This document shows positions 44,340 through 54,838 of a DNA stretch of 64,000 nucleotides, in pieces; positions within the stretch are counted from its first letter, which is position 1; every line of letters begins with the position of its first letter. The position numbers were made by a program, and so were the translations under genes. The notes under the pieces were generated by a model. The model saw only the letters and a list, made by a program, of their open reading frames with translations. It searched no databases and was not told the origin of the DNA. This DNA is from Isochrysis galbana (taxonomy: Eukaryota > Haptophyta > Isochrysidales > Isochrysidaceae): positions 2,829,834 through 2,893,833 of the forward strand of contig CM030944.1 in NCBI GenBank assembly GCA_018136815.1. The letters run 5' to 3'.

Positions 44340-45433
44340 GAAAAAAACCTTTTAATGTTCTCGCCTCGCGCGCGGCCACGGGTTTAGCTACTGTAGCCAC
44401 GCCCATTTCCCTTCCTCTCCCTCGCTTCCCGCCTTGCGGCAACTCCCCTCGTGCACTACTTGGGGCCCAGGTTGCGGGGGGGGGTTAGGTTGGGCGGGGT
44501 GCACCGGCCCCTAGTGGAGATTCCCCATCTTCCTCCTGTGCCTCTAGGTGGCCCGTTTCTCCTGTGTCGAGGCGTAGGCGTCATCTCATGGTACGCTGGT
44601 TGTCTCTTGTGTTGCTGTTGTTGTTTTCACGGTGTGGTTGTATGTCGTTCGGAGACGGGGCTTGTGCGCCTAGGGCTTAGGCGAGCCTCTCGGCAAGGCC
44701 GATTGCTTCCGCTACCAAGCCTAGACGAGCATTCATTCTTAATATTCCTTTGTCGTTTTCTGTAAAGGTCGGAGCGCTGAGCTCTGTCGGGCTCTTGAGT
44801 TTGGGCTTTCTTCCCTGGGCCGCCTTTTTTGTGCGTACCTGGCTGTGCGTGTTCGGCGTCGCAAGTCCTCTTACGAGGGTAGTGAATCTCACTAGTGTGG
44901 ATTCTAGAACGGGTATGTAGTGGTATTCGTATGACTCGAATCGAACTCTACTCGATAAGAAGTCTCTTATTATGTATTTCCACGCAATGATGTATAGAGT
45001 TTTCAGGCTGTCGGGCGTGGTCGCGTCTGGATACGCGAATAGTCTGTCCTTCGCCTTTTGCTTTCGGGTTCGATTCGCGCTGGGGGTGTAGTCCGTAATG
45101 GCGTCTATGGCGTCGAACACTTTTTTGTCGCGGGGCACCACGCTAGGTGGCACGAGTTTTCCTGATGGCGGTTGCACAGCCTACATTTTTCCGTTAGGCT
45201 GTCCGTGAATCTATTCTTGGTTCCTATTCTTCTGTGAGTGATGTGCTTGAAGTGAGGGTCTGCTTCGACGACCAGATGGGCCGCGACATCTTGGACTTGG
45301 AGAGCGGTGTAGAGCGACTTTCGTGAGGTAGAGCCCCGCTTGTTTATCTTTGCCTCGATGGATTCGATTTTCACGCGTACGGTGATGTCGGTCTGATTCA
45401 CACGGAGGGTGGTGAGTTCTCCATCCGCAAACC
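44340..45433 (-). mobile_element. LINE 3' part: C-terminal coding end and 3' region
   Basis: Minus-strand frames read RFADGELTTLRVNQTD, then CRLCNRHQENSCHLAWC, the CCHC-like knuckle near the end of many LINE ORF2 proteins, and LKTLYIIAWKYIIRDF. The two frames overlap, so at least one frameshift is present. The stop at 44677 is followed by a 3' region sharing blocks with the LINE piece at 11 kb. It abuts an inverted 5' part at 45434. Confidence 0.78.
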
Positions 45434-46180
45434 GCCGTGGGACATGAGTAAATACAATTGGATAGAGAACGATCAATACCTCATCACACTAGGCGTCCCG
45501 CTAGGAGCCCCGGAGGCCCTCAAGCCCTTCTGGAAGAAACTCGCAGACAAAGTGGACAAAAAAGCAGCTAAACTGGCGCCGATAACGCGACACATGACCA
45601 TATTCGGTAGGGCCAACGTAACGAACTTTATAATATATGGCACACCACGTTATTGGGTGCAAACGCTGGCAGCCCCTAAATGGTTCCACGGTAGAATTCA
45701 AAGGGCGGCGGACAAAATTCTATGGGAGAGCCCTTACACAGGCAAAATCACGAAATGGGTGAGAAACCCGCAACACCCCGTACACAACGCGGAATGCGCA
45801 TCACGCACGATGGGGATCGGCCTCCTTCACTGGACGACACACGTGAGAGCTCTACAAACGAAATGGATACTAAACTACCTCAACGCGAGGAAGGCCATTT
45901 GGAAACACGCGCTCGACGCGTGGTTCTGCAGAACCGGGCTCGGCCGCGGGGCCGTTCTATCCTCGATCCCCACGAAGACGCTTACCTGCAGCATCAGAGC
46001 ATCAGGGGAAACCCGGCACTGCCGGCATTCTGGAAGGACGCCTTAGCGAACTTCAGGACCCTGGAGATACGTCGCACGAGACTCACGAGAGAAGGAGCGC
46101 TGTCACAACCGATATGGCACAATCCCCACGATCCACCACCGCTCAAGCGAGGGGCGTGGATCTATCACAGAGTGCCGTCA
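45434..46180 (+). mobile_element. LINE 5' part inverted relative to its 3' part (twin priming)
   Basis: The plus-strand frame from 45444 reads LGVPLGAPEALKPFWKKLAD, then TRHMTIFGRANVTN and YWVQTLAAPKWFHGRIQ. This is the post-catalytic (thumb and beyond) region of LINE ORF2. A second frame continues with LPAFWKDALANFRTLEIRR and PPLKRGAWIYHR, so a frameshift is present. In protein order this piece immediately precedes the minus-strand piece at 44340-45433, yet it lies head to head with it. That is the expected product of twin priming. Confidence 0.78.
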
Positions 46181-47327
46181 TCTGCCAACACAACCCATTG
46201 GTCCTTACCGATAGAATCGGCTTTACCGATAACTTTGTCTGCCAGATTCCTTTTCATCAAGTCATCAGCCTCTTTCATCATGTGCACCACCTTCTGGACT
46301 CTTCTCTACATTATCATCTGCAGTCGATGCACATCGAGTTCTTAGGGTTCCCGAGTCATTTGCACATCGACTTCTAGACCTCGCCTTCATCTTGGGGATC
46401 TCAGCTCACTCTAGATCGACTTAGTGCACCTAAGGAATCTCACCTTCATCAACACTCACGACGCTTCATCGGCTCATACTAAGGCAATACTCGCCGATTC
46501 CCTAAATCCTTGATTCCTTCTTTGTTCCCTCGCACGCCTTCCTGTTTGTCTCAGAGTATTATCCAAAGAACCGTGGTGGCGTATATGTAAGGGTTTGTGC
46601 GTGCGCGATTGTTGTAGAATCACCGTGCCCCAGGGGTATCTTGGGTTCCCCAGTGCCCCCAGGTGTCCCAGGTTCTGACCCCCTCACCCCTGTACCACTG
46701 TCTCTCTCACTGTCTGTCATGACCCACCTGCTTTTTGTTGCCGCCCTGGCTGCTTCCTGGCATCCAGCGCGATATGGAGCTCCCACCCAGGTCTGTGCCA
46801 CTGCCATGCCTCTGCCCATGCCTGCCTGCCTGTCCCTGCCAGACTCGCACTCGCTCGTCGCACTCGACGAGCCTCGAACTGCAGCATGCGCACCTCACCG
46901 CAAGCGAGCGTCATCCCATTGCACCAAGGGGGAGACCTTGGGGGCAGTGGGATGGGCCCTCTTCCTCCCCTGCCCCTTCTGTCTGCCTCAGGGTGAGCCC
47001 TCTGCAAAAATCTGCGATGAACTCGTGTCGAAGAACGCCGTCACCGGCGTCTTTTCACCAAAACGCCCAAGCGCATCGCCTTATCGTCCCACTCTTCCTT
47101 TCTTACATCTCCACCCCAAGGCCCTTTGGCATGGAGGAGGTGTTTCCTCTCCCTCTATCCTTTCCCTTCTGTCTCAGGTCTCTAGCTTTGGTGAAAATCT
47201 CTCCCCCATCATAAACACGCAAGAGGAATCTCGCGGTTTCCTAAACCTCTCTCCTACGCGCGTTTGCACGCAATTCTCACTCTCACTTCAGCCACCACCC
47301 CTCACTCCCCCCCTTCTGGGATGGGGT
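46181..47327. other. Unassigned region
   Basis: From 46260 to 46540 it is TC-rich like 14.1-14.6 kb. A plus-strand frame spanning 46641-47504 is Pro/Ser-rich without domains. I see no gene I can support. Confidence 0.35.
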
Positions 47328-47645
47328 GGACTTCTCTTCTCTGATAAATGGTTGCAGGCCCTCCTTGACCAGCTGTCATTCTATGGAGCCCTCCATTCTG
47401 TCCCATCTGGACCTCTACACTCATCACGTGCCGCTCGTCGCGCCGCCACTCGCCGCCGCCGCCACTCACGTGCTATCTACTGTTTTGGGACTTCTCTTCT
47501 CTGATACATGGTTGCAGGCCCTTCTTGACCAGCTGTCATTCTATGGAGCCCTCCATTCTGTCCCATCTGGACCTCTACACTCATCACGTGCCGCTCGTCG
47601 GGCCGCCACTCGCCGCCGCCGCCACTCACGTGCTATCTACTCCTC
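47328..47645. repeat. 160-bp tandem duplication
   Basis: Units at 47328-47487 and 47488-47645 are nearly identical; landmark GGACTTCTCTTCTCTGATA occurs at 47328 and 47488. Only a few bases differ, so the duplication is recent. Confidence 0.9.
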
Positions 47646-47888
47646 CATCTCCTATGTTGGAAATTTTATGGAGTCCCTCCATCACCTCCTTGGTTGCTGC
47701 CACTTGGCTTTCTCGCTCCTGCGACACCTACCCACTTCTGCTGTTTGTGCCTCATTTGTTGCCGCCGAAGACTTGCACATTCGGAGCAATGCTTGGCTTG
47801 TCGCCTTGCTCACAACTTCTACGGTTGTGCGCCATACAGCCGGTCGCATCCTATCACTCTTCCTCTACGAGGCTTACTACTCACTCAG

Positions 47889-48350
47889 CTCAACTAAGTT
47901 TATACTTAGCTCGCCCATGGGGGGGCACGAGCCCCCCCCTCTCTCCACTCCTCCCCCGCCATGGGGGAGGAACCACCCATCCTCCTGGCACGCCTGATGG
48001 CTTGCCAGGAGGCCACTGCCCTGCTGACCCTCTCTCCCACTGACAGGCTCGCCTGATTCGCCCATCCTGGCCCGGCGTGGCCAGCCCATTGCTCCAACCC
48101 CTCCTCCCCCCCTGTTCGACAGGCAGACAGGTGCAGCGTGGGGGCCCCTGAGGCTCAGGAGCGCCAGCGAGGGAGAGGCAGGGGAGGCCAGGGCCCAGCC
48201 CCAGCCTCCTCTGCCCCCTGAGCTGGCCTCCATGAGCCTCCAGGGTCGCCAATGGGCAGCTGCAGGCCTGCCGCAGGCGCGCCATCGCGCGTGCCGCAGG
48301 AGAGGGGAGAGAGAGCGCGGAGAAGGGGGTGGGCGGAGCGGAGCTCCGCC
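47889..48350 (+). mobile_element. Dispersed non-LTR-type repeat (copy 2)
   Basis: It is homologous to 9715-10140 over at least 400 bp, with the same start CTAAGTTTATACTTAG, the same CATGGGGGGGCACGAGC block and the same short peptide (MGEEPP, then LLARLMACQE). The right boundary is unclear. It may continue to the shared block at 48441-48515. Confidence 0.7.
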
Positions 48351-48503
48351 CACCGAAAAATAGGTAAGTCCCGCACCTGTTTACAGGATAAGTCGGGACT
48401 GAGGTCGCCGCCCACTCGGAGACACAGGAGGAAGAGAGGGAACAGATCACCGGGGGGAGGCGCGGGCCACCGGACCATATCTAAGCCCTTCACCCCAATC
48501 CCC

Positions 48504-49226
48504 CTAGTAGTGCGGCGAGACTATTAAGAAGTTTTTTTTTTGGAAGGTGTAGTCCCCCTCTTGGTGAAAGGAGAGGTCGAAATTTGCATCGGTGTCAGTG
48601 GCCTCTTGTTCCTCATCGGACGCTGGCTCCTGAGTCGGGGGCATGTGGGTAGGTCGTGAGTGAGAGTTTGGCGCTTGGTAGTGGGTTGGTGGTCGGTGGA
48701 CGGTCTTCAGCCCCTCTCTCGGAGGGGACTCTGTTGTGTGGAGTTGAGGTTGTTGTTGTGACCTTTCCCTGTTGTGATACGTATGCAATGTGGGATGTTG
48801 TTTGTGCCCATAAGGGCCACCCGGTCTCGGGCCGCGCCGCCGAGGCGGCGCGACCGTCACCAGGGTGGGAGGAGCCTCTGCCATGAGGCATGCCCAGTGG
48901 TGTCTCTGTGTTCTCTGTCTGCTGTGTCTGTCATGCTGTCTGCAGTCTGCTGTCCCCCATGGGGGGGGCCAGCATGGCTGCTGTGTGTGGTGTGGCCGAG
49001 GCCACGGGCCGTGTGGCGCGACCGGGGTCGCACGCACCTGCTCGGCCTCTGCAGGCGGGCGCGGTCGCTTCGCCAGCGACTGCTCCATGGGTACTGGTGG
49101 GGCGCCCTCGGCGGGGGGCCCGAAGGAGAGGGGAGTCGCGGCGGCGCGCTCCATCGCGACCAAGTATAAACTTAGTTGGATCTCTCCCTTAGTTAGGCAC
49201 GTGACGGATTGGACGTTGCCACACAT
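48504..49226 (-). CDS. Pro/His/Gln-rich frame in a repeat block, possible retroelement first protein
   Basis: It is open for 240 codons and low in complexity, with an acidic C-terminal part (PASDEEQEATDTDANF). Just inside its start the DNA contains CTAAGTTTATACTT in the minus orientation (49160-49175), the same word that starts the dispersed repeats at 9.7 and 47.9 kb. It could therefore be the ORF1 of that family's full-length relative. No recognised domain was found. Confidence 0.28.
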   Translation of the reverse strand: MCGNVQSVTCLTKGEIQLSLYLVAMERAAATPLSFGPPAEGAPPVPMEQSLAKRPRPPAEAEQVRATPVAPHGPWPRPHHTQQPCWPPPWGTADCRQHDRHSRQRTQRHHWACLMAEAPPTLVTVAPPRRRGPRPGGPYGHKQHPTLHTYHNRERSQQQPQLHTTESPPREGLKTVHRPPTHYQAPNSHSRPTHMPPTQEPASDEEQEATDTDANFDLSFHQEGDYTFQKKNFLIVSPHY

Positions 49227-49678
49227 CCAATTGGCGACGGAGAGGAGGAAGGGTTTGCGGCGGAAGGCGCGGCTGGAGGAGGCCCGGATGGGAAGACGGG
49301 CGGCTCCACTTCATCCAGAGATGGAGGGGGGAGGACGGGCTTAGGTGCTTAGGTGATGGCGCGAGCGCGACGACGGAGCGGCGGGCACATTTTTGTAGCG
49401 AGCGTGAGCGAGGGCGAGAGTGGATGTCTTGGTGCGCAAAGCAGGCGAGACAGCCAAGAGGAAACGCGGCAGGAAAGGGAAAGGGGAAAGGCTCCGATGG
49501 AAAGAGCGCGGGGAGGGAGGCGGCGCGCGCTCCATGACCCTATCTTTTTAACGATGGTTGTTTGGCAAGCGCAAAGAGGGAGATGGGAGTCTGCGGATCT
49601 GTAAGTTGCCATTGGAGCTAGAGGCACTCTCCCTATCACCGTTGCCGCAAACCGATACTATCGCATTAATTTAACGAC
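49227..49678. other. Intergenic region, no gene seen
   Basis: It contains short Arg-rich frames only. The right end is the 3' flank of the PC-esterase-like gene. Confidence 0.4.
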
Positions 49679-51178
49679 CTAGTGAAGCTGGCCTCCTTGA
49701 AATAAAAGGAATCGCGCCAGCATAAGTGCAACAGCCCCGTTAACAAAGTCGGCACATCCATCATAGCGCTTGGGTATGCAATCCTTGTCGTTTTCCCCGT
49801 TCCCAAGACAAGTGACGGGAATTCCTTTGCGCGTGGCTTCCCAATCTATTTTGCTGAGCCTGACTTCATATTTGTCCCGCGGGGATGAAAATCTGTATGA
49901 GGGGTAGAAGTCGCGCCCCTTCACATTGCACTGAAAGTGCGTTGTGTCGCCCCTCATTGCGAGCGTGCCAGCATCAAACAAGTAAGCCAACGGTCTAACG
50001 CTAGGGACGCCCCCCTCGGAACCGAGCCTCACGAGCTCGGCAAACGGAATGATGCGGGTGGGGATGTTGAGATTCTGCCCTACACGCTTGATCTGTTCCG
50101 TGGTCGCGATATTCCACGCTGAGTAATTCCCATTGATCCACCTCGCGCCAGCGTGGCCGTGGGGGAAGGTAAGCCACGCGAGTGCACGCAGTCTTGGCTG
50201 CGCATTTTGCATCTGTCTAGTGGCCGCCTCCTCAAATGCCGAGAGGTTAGCAGGCGTGACACGCTCGATCGAGCACTTGTGGCCAACTTGACCATCCGAC
50301 CAGCAGGGCACATGGGCACCAAATGTGCCAGTAATGAGGAAGTCGGGATGCAAGGTTGGGAGCCCCGCAAAAGTGCGAGTTGAGTAGTCCGTAACAAATG
50401 TGAAGGTGACGATCGTCGAGCGATTCAGGTCCCACACACCTGGTCGGAGCACATCAGACTGCAATTCGACGATCTCGCGCAGAGTAGCCTCACTGCCCCG
50501 GCCCTTGTTGGTGATGGTCAGTCGCTGCTGCTGGAACTCTAGTGAGCATTTGCCTTGCGCCGTGCTGCTATGTAAGAGCCTCAGCGCGCACGATGCCGGC
50601 ACACTCGGCAGCATGGGGACTAGCGCGTCGCGAAGAGACGAGCCTGCGCTCGGGCCGTAGCCGACTATGTAGACAGCGTCTGAATGGAATGCCGCATCGG
50701 CCACAGCAACCTGGCCTCGAAGAAGCGCGATCGTACGCAGGAAGATCTCGCGCATGAGCGAATCGCCCAAGAGGGAAACGGTACGCCCCTCGAGGGCGCC
50801 AAGGAGGTGGGATCGTCGGATCGCGTGCCACTCCTCAGCTCGTTTCGCGTGTCCCGCCCTCATCCCATCGCTCAGGAGCGGGTCGCCACGCAATGTGCCA
50901 TTGGCAAAGATGAGGCAGGGCGTCGATCCAGGAGCGCAAGCCTCCTGCTGAGAGCAGAGTGTGGGCAGGCCGCCATAAGGAGCGAGCGCCGAGGCGTTGG
51001 GTCGCGTGCACACGCGTGCCGCCAGCCTGGGCGGCATCTCGAGCCCAGGAAGGCAGCTGGTGGGCACGAAGGCACACAACGAGCCGCCACTCGCTGCCAT
51101 CGCCACCGGCGGCCGGGCGCGGCCAGCAGAGCACCCTGGCCGGCGAGCCGGCCGGCTTACCACTTGCCAGTACCACAT
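49679..51178 (-). CDS. PC-esterase/SGNH-hydrolase-like protein
   Basis: The protein has 499 residues in a single exon from the ATG at 51178. The frame is open upstream only through a word-repeat cluster, so I reject the longer start; a further ATG lies at 51103. At residues 132-144, RTVSLLGDSLMREIF matches block I (GDS) of SGNH/PC-esterase enzymes. Near the C-terminus MRGDTTHFQCN fits the Asp-x-x-His block. The first 120 residues are Cys/Pro-rich (SCLPGLEMPP, then CSQQEACAPGSTPC), suggesting a luminal or secreted protein. Relatives include plant TBL polysaccharide O-acetyltransferases and animal CASD1/NXPE proteins. I infer glycan acyl transfer or hydrolysis in the secretory pathway; no clear signal helix is seen. 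Confidence 0.78.
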   Translation of the reverse strand: MWYWQVVSRPARRPGCSAGRARPPVAMAASGGSLCAFVPTSCLPGLEMPPRLAARVCTRPNASALAPYGGLPTLCSQQEACAPGSTPCLIFANGTLRGDPLLSDGMRAGHAKRAEEWHAIRRSHLLGALEGRTVSLLGDSLMREIFLRTIALLRGQVAVADAAFHSDAVYIVGYGPSAGSSLRDALVPMLPSVPASCALRLLHSSTAQGKCSLEFQQQRLTITNKGRGSEATLREIVELQSDVLRPGVWDLNRSTIVTFTFVTDYSTRTFAGLPTLHPDFLITGTFGAHVPCWSDGQVGHKCSIERVTPANLSAFEEAATRQMQNAQPRLRALAWLTFPHGHAGARWINGNYSAWNIATTEQIKRVGQNLNIPTRIIPFAELVRLGSEGGVPSVRPLAYLFDAGTLAMRGDTTHFQCNVKGRDFYPSYRFSSPRDKYEVRLSKIDWEATRKGIPVTCLGNGENDKDCIPKRYDGCADFVNGAVALMLARFLLFQGGQLH

Positions 51179-51263
51179 ACTATGCTTATCTAATAATAGG
51201 GATATAGAGAAACATCGGCCATCTATCTGTCGAATAGGAACAGGGGATGAGGATCCTAGATGG

Positions 51264-51360
51264 GAAATACAGAGCCGGGCAACAGAAATACAGAAAATAC
51301 AGTATGTATTTGGCCTCCGGCCAAATACAGACCAAATACAGGCCAAATACAGATACCGGT
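51264..51360 (-). repeat. Cluster of AAATACAG words upstream of the PC-esterase-like gene
   Basis: About six AAATACAG copies and one inverted GTATTT occur in under 100 bp, including a GGCCTCCGGCC centre. Read on the minus strand it gives CTGTATTTGGCC repeats, fitting the general layout of the hAT-type ends. It lies about 90 bp upstream of the gene start. Confidence 0.5.
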
Positions 51361-51911
51361 GGGGGGATATGGATATGGATATATACTACTACATATAATA
51401 TACTGCTATATATATATATGCTAATATATCTAGTTCTAGCTATTCTACCATAGAGAAGGCCGTAGGGGTCTAGGGGTCTAGGTACGTCGTCGCTTCTCGC
51501 ACGCTCGCTCGCTCATTCGCTCATCCCCCCCCCCCCTCCTTCCCTCCCTGCCTCCCTCCCTCCTCCCTCCCTCCCGCTCCTTCGCTCGCTCTCGCTCCTT
51601 CGCTCCTTTCCTCCCCTTGTCCCCCCCTTCCTCCCTCTCTCTCCTCCCTCGCTCGCTCGCTTGCCCTTCCCCCCTCGCCTCCCCCTCCCCCTCCCTCTCC
51701 CTCTCATCCGTCATCCGTACCTCGTACCTTTGTACTTTGTACCTCCCTCCCTTCTCCCTCCCTCTCTCCCTCCCTCTCTCTCTCTCTCTCGCTCGCTCGC
51801 TCGCTCCCTCCCTCCCTCCCTCCCTCCCTCCCTCCCTCCCTCCCTCCCTCCACCTCCACTCCCTCCATCCTTCATTCCCCCTCCGCTCCGCTCCCTCCCA
51901 CATACATGCCC
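51361..51911. other. Simple-sequence region
   Basis: An AT-rich run (51375-51435) is followed by long CCCT/CTCG/CTCC microsatellites (51520-51860). No gene was seen. Confidence 0.8.
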
Positions 51912-51971
51912 CGCCCTACTGCCACTGACAACCCCAATCCCACCCGTTGAGAAGATCAGTGGCAGTAGGGC
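51912..51971. repeat. Perfect 16-bp inverted repeat
   Basis: GCCCTACTGCCACTGA (51912-51927) recurs inverted at 51956-51971 with a 28-bp loop. Just right of it, CGTTGAGAAGATC and GCAAGGTGAGGTT occur twice (51947 and 52015), so the left hAT-remnant boundary was locally duplicated. Confidence 0.8.
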
Positions 51972-52009
51972 AAGGTGAGGTTGGGCGTACATACATGCCC
52001 TACATACGT

Positions 52010-52363
52010 ACACTCGTTGAGAAGATCGAGCAAGGTGAGGTTACGAAGGGTCACAAGAAGGCGCGCAAGATGGTTGTACGAGACATGAATGAGAGAGACG
52101 ATGCCGCAATGCTTTCGACATCAAGCTCTGATGCGAACGTCGCAACCTGGGACAAGAAGCAGCCCACCCTCAGCTTCGGCTCGACGCAGAAATTGGAGTG
52201 CGACATGGCGATTGCGAACATGTTTTATGCATGCAATATCCCGGCCGCAATGGCGGACCACCCCAGGTTCAAGGAGATGGTCAACGTCCTCAAGCCTCAA
52301 GACTGCGCCGCCATCATACAAACCGCCACATCGGAAGCGGCTTCACGGGCCATTACTAGATGA
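52010..52363 (+). pseudogene. hAT transposase N-terminal/middle remnant (third copy)
   Basis: The frame reads TLVEKIEQGEVTKGHKKAR, then WDKKQPTLSFGSTQKLECD, MAIANMFYACNIPAAMADHP and RFKEMVNVLKP. This is the conserved stretch between the zinc finger and catalytic core of many hAT transposases (the FxxMv..l.P region). It stops at 52363 with no catalytic part following. It is a truncated remnant. Confidence 0.68.
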
Positions 52364-52875
52364 GGCTGTTGGGCGCCTTCGGCGCGAGAGCTCTCTTTGC
52401 AAAGGAATCAGAAATCACAATCGCAATCAATCATCAATCAGTCGGTGTTCGGTGTTGCCACGCCCCTCTCACTGCCCTCCAGACCCCCAGCGGCCAGCGT
52501 GCTCATGGCCCAAGAGAGCAAGAGAGGGGGTCTCGAAGCACCCTCGCGGGTGCTTCCCCCGGGGCTTTAAGAGTTACGTAAGTACGTAAGCATGTACGCA
52601 TGGGACAGCTCGATTGAGGCTGCGTACCTAAAATATCCCTTCCAAGGAGAATAGATGAAGAGATACTTTAGATATGAATACTCCTCCTATCTCTCTTCCC
52701 TACACAGCAGCAGTCTCCCCTCCTGTCCTCGTCTGTCGCCACCGACGACGACGGTCGGCCCCGGGGTCGCTTCACTCTCCTCTCACGTCCTCTTACTTCT
52801 CTTCCTACCTGCATACGGAATCTCTCTCTCCGTCTCTCTTCCTTTCCCCCCTCCCCGCCCAGTGTGCCGGTGCGG
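52364..52875. other. Region between the hAT remnant and the pseudouridine-synthase gene
   Basis: No gene was seen. From 52790 to 52862 it is CT-rich and ends CCCGCCCAG just before the next gene, which could be a leader or a 3' splice site of a non-coding first exon. Confidence 0.45.
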
Positions 52876-53856
52876 ATGTGGCTGATGGCTGGTGGCTTCG
52901 GCCTCTCCTCCGGCGCCTCACTCGCCAGCGCGAGCTACCAGGTGCTGCACGAGGACGCCCACTTGCTCGTCGTTCACAAGGATGCTGGCCTCCTCACGGT
53001 CCCTGGGATTGGGATCGAGAAGGAGGATTGTCTGCTCTCGCGGCTCCGGAGGGACGGCCACTCCGACATCTCTCACGCGGCCCACCGGCTCGACAGGGAC
53101 ACCTCGGGCGTGATCGCGCTTGGAAAAGGGAGTGCGGCGCACCGCGCGCTTTGCAACCAGTTCCAGTCACGGCAGACCAAGAAGTTGTACACGGCGATCG
53201 TGTGCGGCTGGGTGGCCGAAGAGAGAGGGAGCATTGACAAGCCGATTGGTAAGGTGGGTAGCTGCAGAGAGCGCATGGTGTATCCCGAAGACGTGAAGAG
53301 TTTTGTCTTGGGACATGCTGCCGAGGAATCAAGAGAGTCCCGCGCCCATCTGCAGGTTCAGCATGAGAGAGAAGATCACCAGCGCATGACCATTTTGGAC
53401 GAGGATCTTGGCGGGCGGTCGTCGCTCACTCGATGGGCGCTTCTCGGGCGGCACACGATGAGAGCAAGCACATTGCATCAGGAATTGGAGGCAAACGAAG
53501 GCTTGAAGTACAGCCGCGTGGCACTTGAGCCTGTCACGGGGCGCTCTCAGCAGCTGCGGGTACACATGGCGAGCATTGGCCATCCCATTTTGGGCGACGT
53601 TCTGCACGGGGGGGAAGTGGATGCAGCATTGATGGACGAAGTGACTCGGAAAACCTCACGTCCAGTGGACGTGGCCACCAAATCGCCACGAGTGCCTCAG
53701 GCACGTCCATCCCCATTCGGAAGGACTACTTCCCTGGAGCAAAGCTCCACCACTGACCACTTGCCACGACGATTGTACCTCCATGCAGCTGTGTTGCGTT
53801 TCAGACACCCGTTCACCGGAGAATGCATGAAAATTGTGGCACCCCCTCCCTTCTGA
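52876..53856 (+). CDS. RluA-family pseudouridine synthase
   Basis: The protein has 326 residues in a single exon, with ATG at 52876 (52885 is an alternative). The catalytic motif is HAAHRLDRDTSGV with Asp73. The upstream strand is YQVLHEDAHLLVVHKDAGLL, and further family blocks are KKLYTAIVCGW, VTGRSQQLRVHMASIGHPILGD and a final YLHAAVLRFRHPFTGE. An insert of about 75 residues lies between 130 and 205, and another between 240 and 295, so it is longer than bacterial RluA. The enzyme isomerises uridine in rRNA or tRNA. No targeting peptide is evident, so its compartment is unclear. A CT-rich leader precedes it. Confidence 0.94.
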   Translation: MWLMAGGFGLSSGASLASASYQVLHEDAHLLVVHKDAGLLTVPGIGIEKEDCLLSRLRRDGHSDISHAAHRLDRDTSGVIALGKGSAAHRALCNQFQSRQTKKLYTAIVCGWVAEERGSIDKPIGKVGSCRERMVYPEDVKSFVLGHAAEESRESRAHLQVQHEREDHQRMTILDEDLGGRSSLTRWALLGRHTMRASTLHQELEANEGLKYSRVALEPVTGRSQQLRVHMASIGHPILGDVLHGGEVDAALMDEVTRKTSRPVDVATKSPRVPQARPSPFGRTTSLEQSSTTDHLPRRLYLHAAVLRFRHPFTGECMKIVAPPPF

Positions 53857-54744
53857 ACGACGCAAGGAGTGTCCTCTCCCAGTTACATGTTGCATCCACA
53901 TTCTGATTCTGTATCATACGACATTGCACACGGCGCAAGGTAGGGCTACTATTAGCTTGTAGATGGGGGCACTATCACTCCTACATGGCATATGCGTATA
54001 CAGTGTATACACGGAGGACCTCCCACACAGCGTATTATACACCGGGCTGATTGACGTGCACACATGTATACACGTTTGCACACAGGCGCGGCAGCGCTGC
54101 GCGCGGCAGCGTGCGCGCAGCGCAAGGGACCCATAGGGCGCACAGGCGCCCCTTCCGCTCCTGCTGCGCGGTTCGCCATGTCTCTACCTCTCTACAGCCC
54201 ACAGCCTAATCTACACACCACACACACTCTATGTATGCGTCTATCGATTTATATGCGAGTTTCTCGCTCACCCACTCCTGCTACACATACACTCTCATTC
54301 TCGCTCTCAGACACTCAGCACATTCATTTCATTTTTAACAGGACATCAAAACACGCAAACACACACGTAGCACTCTTACTTAAGCCACTAGTGCTAGCTA
54401 GGATGTATGTCTGTGAGTCCTCATCGCCAGCCTGCTCATCCTCAGAGCCCCCGAAGGGTCTGGGCCAGATTGATGAGTGCCCTGCCCCTGCCAGAGGGCA
54501 GGGGCTGGGGTTGTTGTACGGGCCCACCCCGGGGGGTGTCCGCGATGGAGTGAGGGGGGCGCGAGGCCCCCATTGACCCCCACTTATAAAAATAGGTTGG
54601 GTGGCAATCCTCAATCCTTGTAGGCCTAGCAGCCTCGCCACTCGTGCCGCTATGCCGCTTGCGCCGCTCGCACTGCTCGCACCAGCACCACTTGGCGCTT
54701 GCAGCAACGCAGCCACAGCGGGCGCGGCCCGCGTGTGCGTTGGG
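53857..54744. other. Unassigned region with dispersed-repeat piece
   Basis: The block at about 54515-54600 is the reverse complement of the block near 36.05 kb. From 53990 to 54110 there are GTATACA/TACACG simple words. No gene was seen. Confidence 0.35.
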
Positions 54745-54838
54745 GCTTGGCAGAAATGTCTAGACTTTCTTTTAGACATTTGGGCGGATTTTCGCCAAAG
54801 AGATGTCTCGAGACATGTCGAGACATTTGGGCTGGTGA
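54745..54838 (+). repeat. hAT-type element end with AGACATTT words
   Basis: GGCAGAAATGTCT, then AGACATTTGGGCGGATTTT and GAGACATTTGGGCTG, reproduce position by position the layout of the end at 20490-20601 (GGCGGAAATATTCC, then GATATTTGGGCGGATAT and GGATATTTGGGCTG) with another word. It is followed directly by GTGAG. Confidence 0.6.

Noticed and set aside
46641-47504. 287-codon plus-strand frame as a host gene
   Set aside because: It is Pro/Ser-rich, crosses a tandem duplication and has no domain or conserved start.
51179-51346. N-terminal extension of the PC-esterase-like protein
   Set aside because: It runs through the AAATACAG array and lacks protein-like character.
52864-52875. Upstream GTG start for the RluA gene
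   Set aside because: A eukaryotic nuclear gene would use ATG; 52876 is the first in-frame ATG before the conserved fold.
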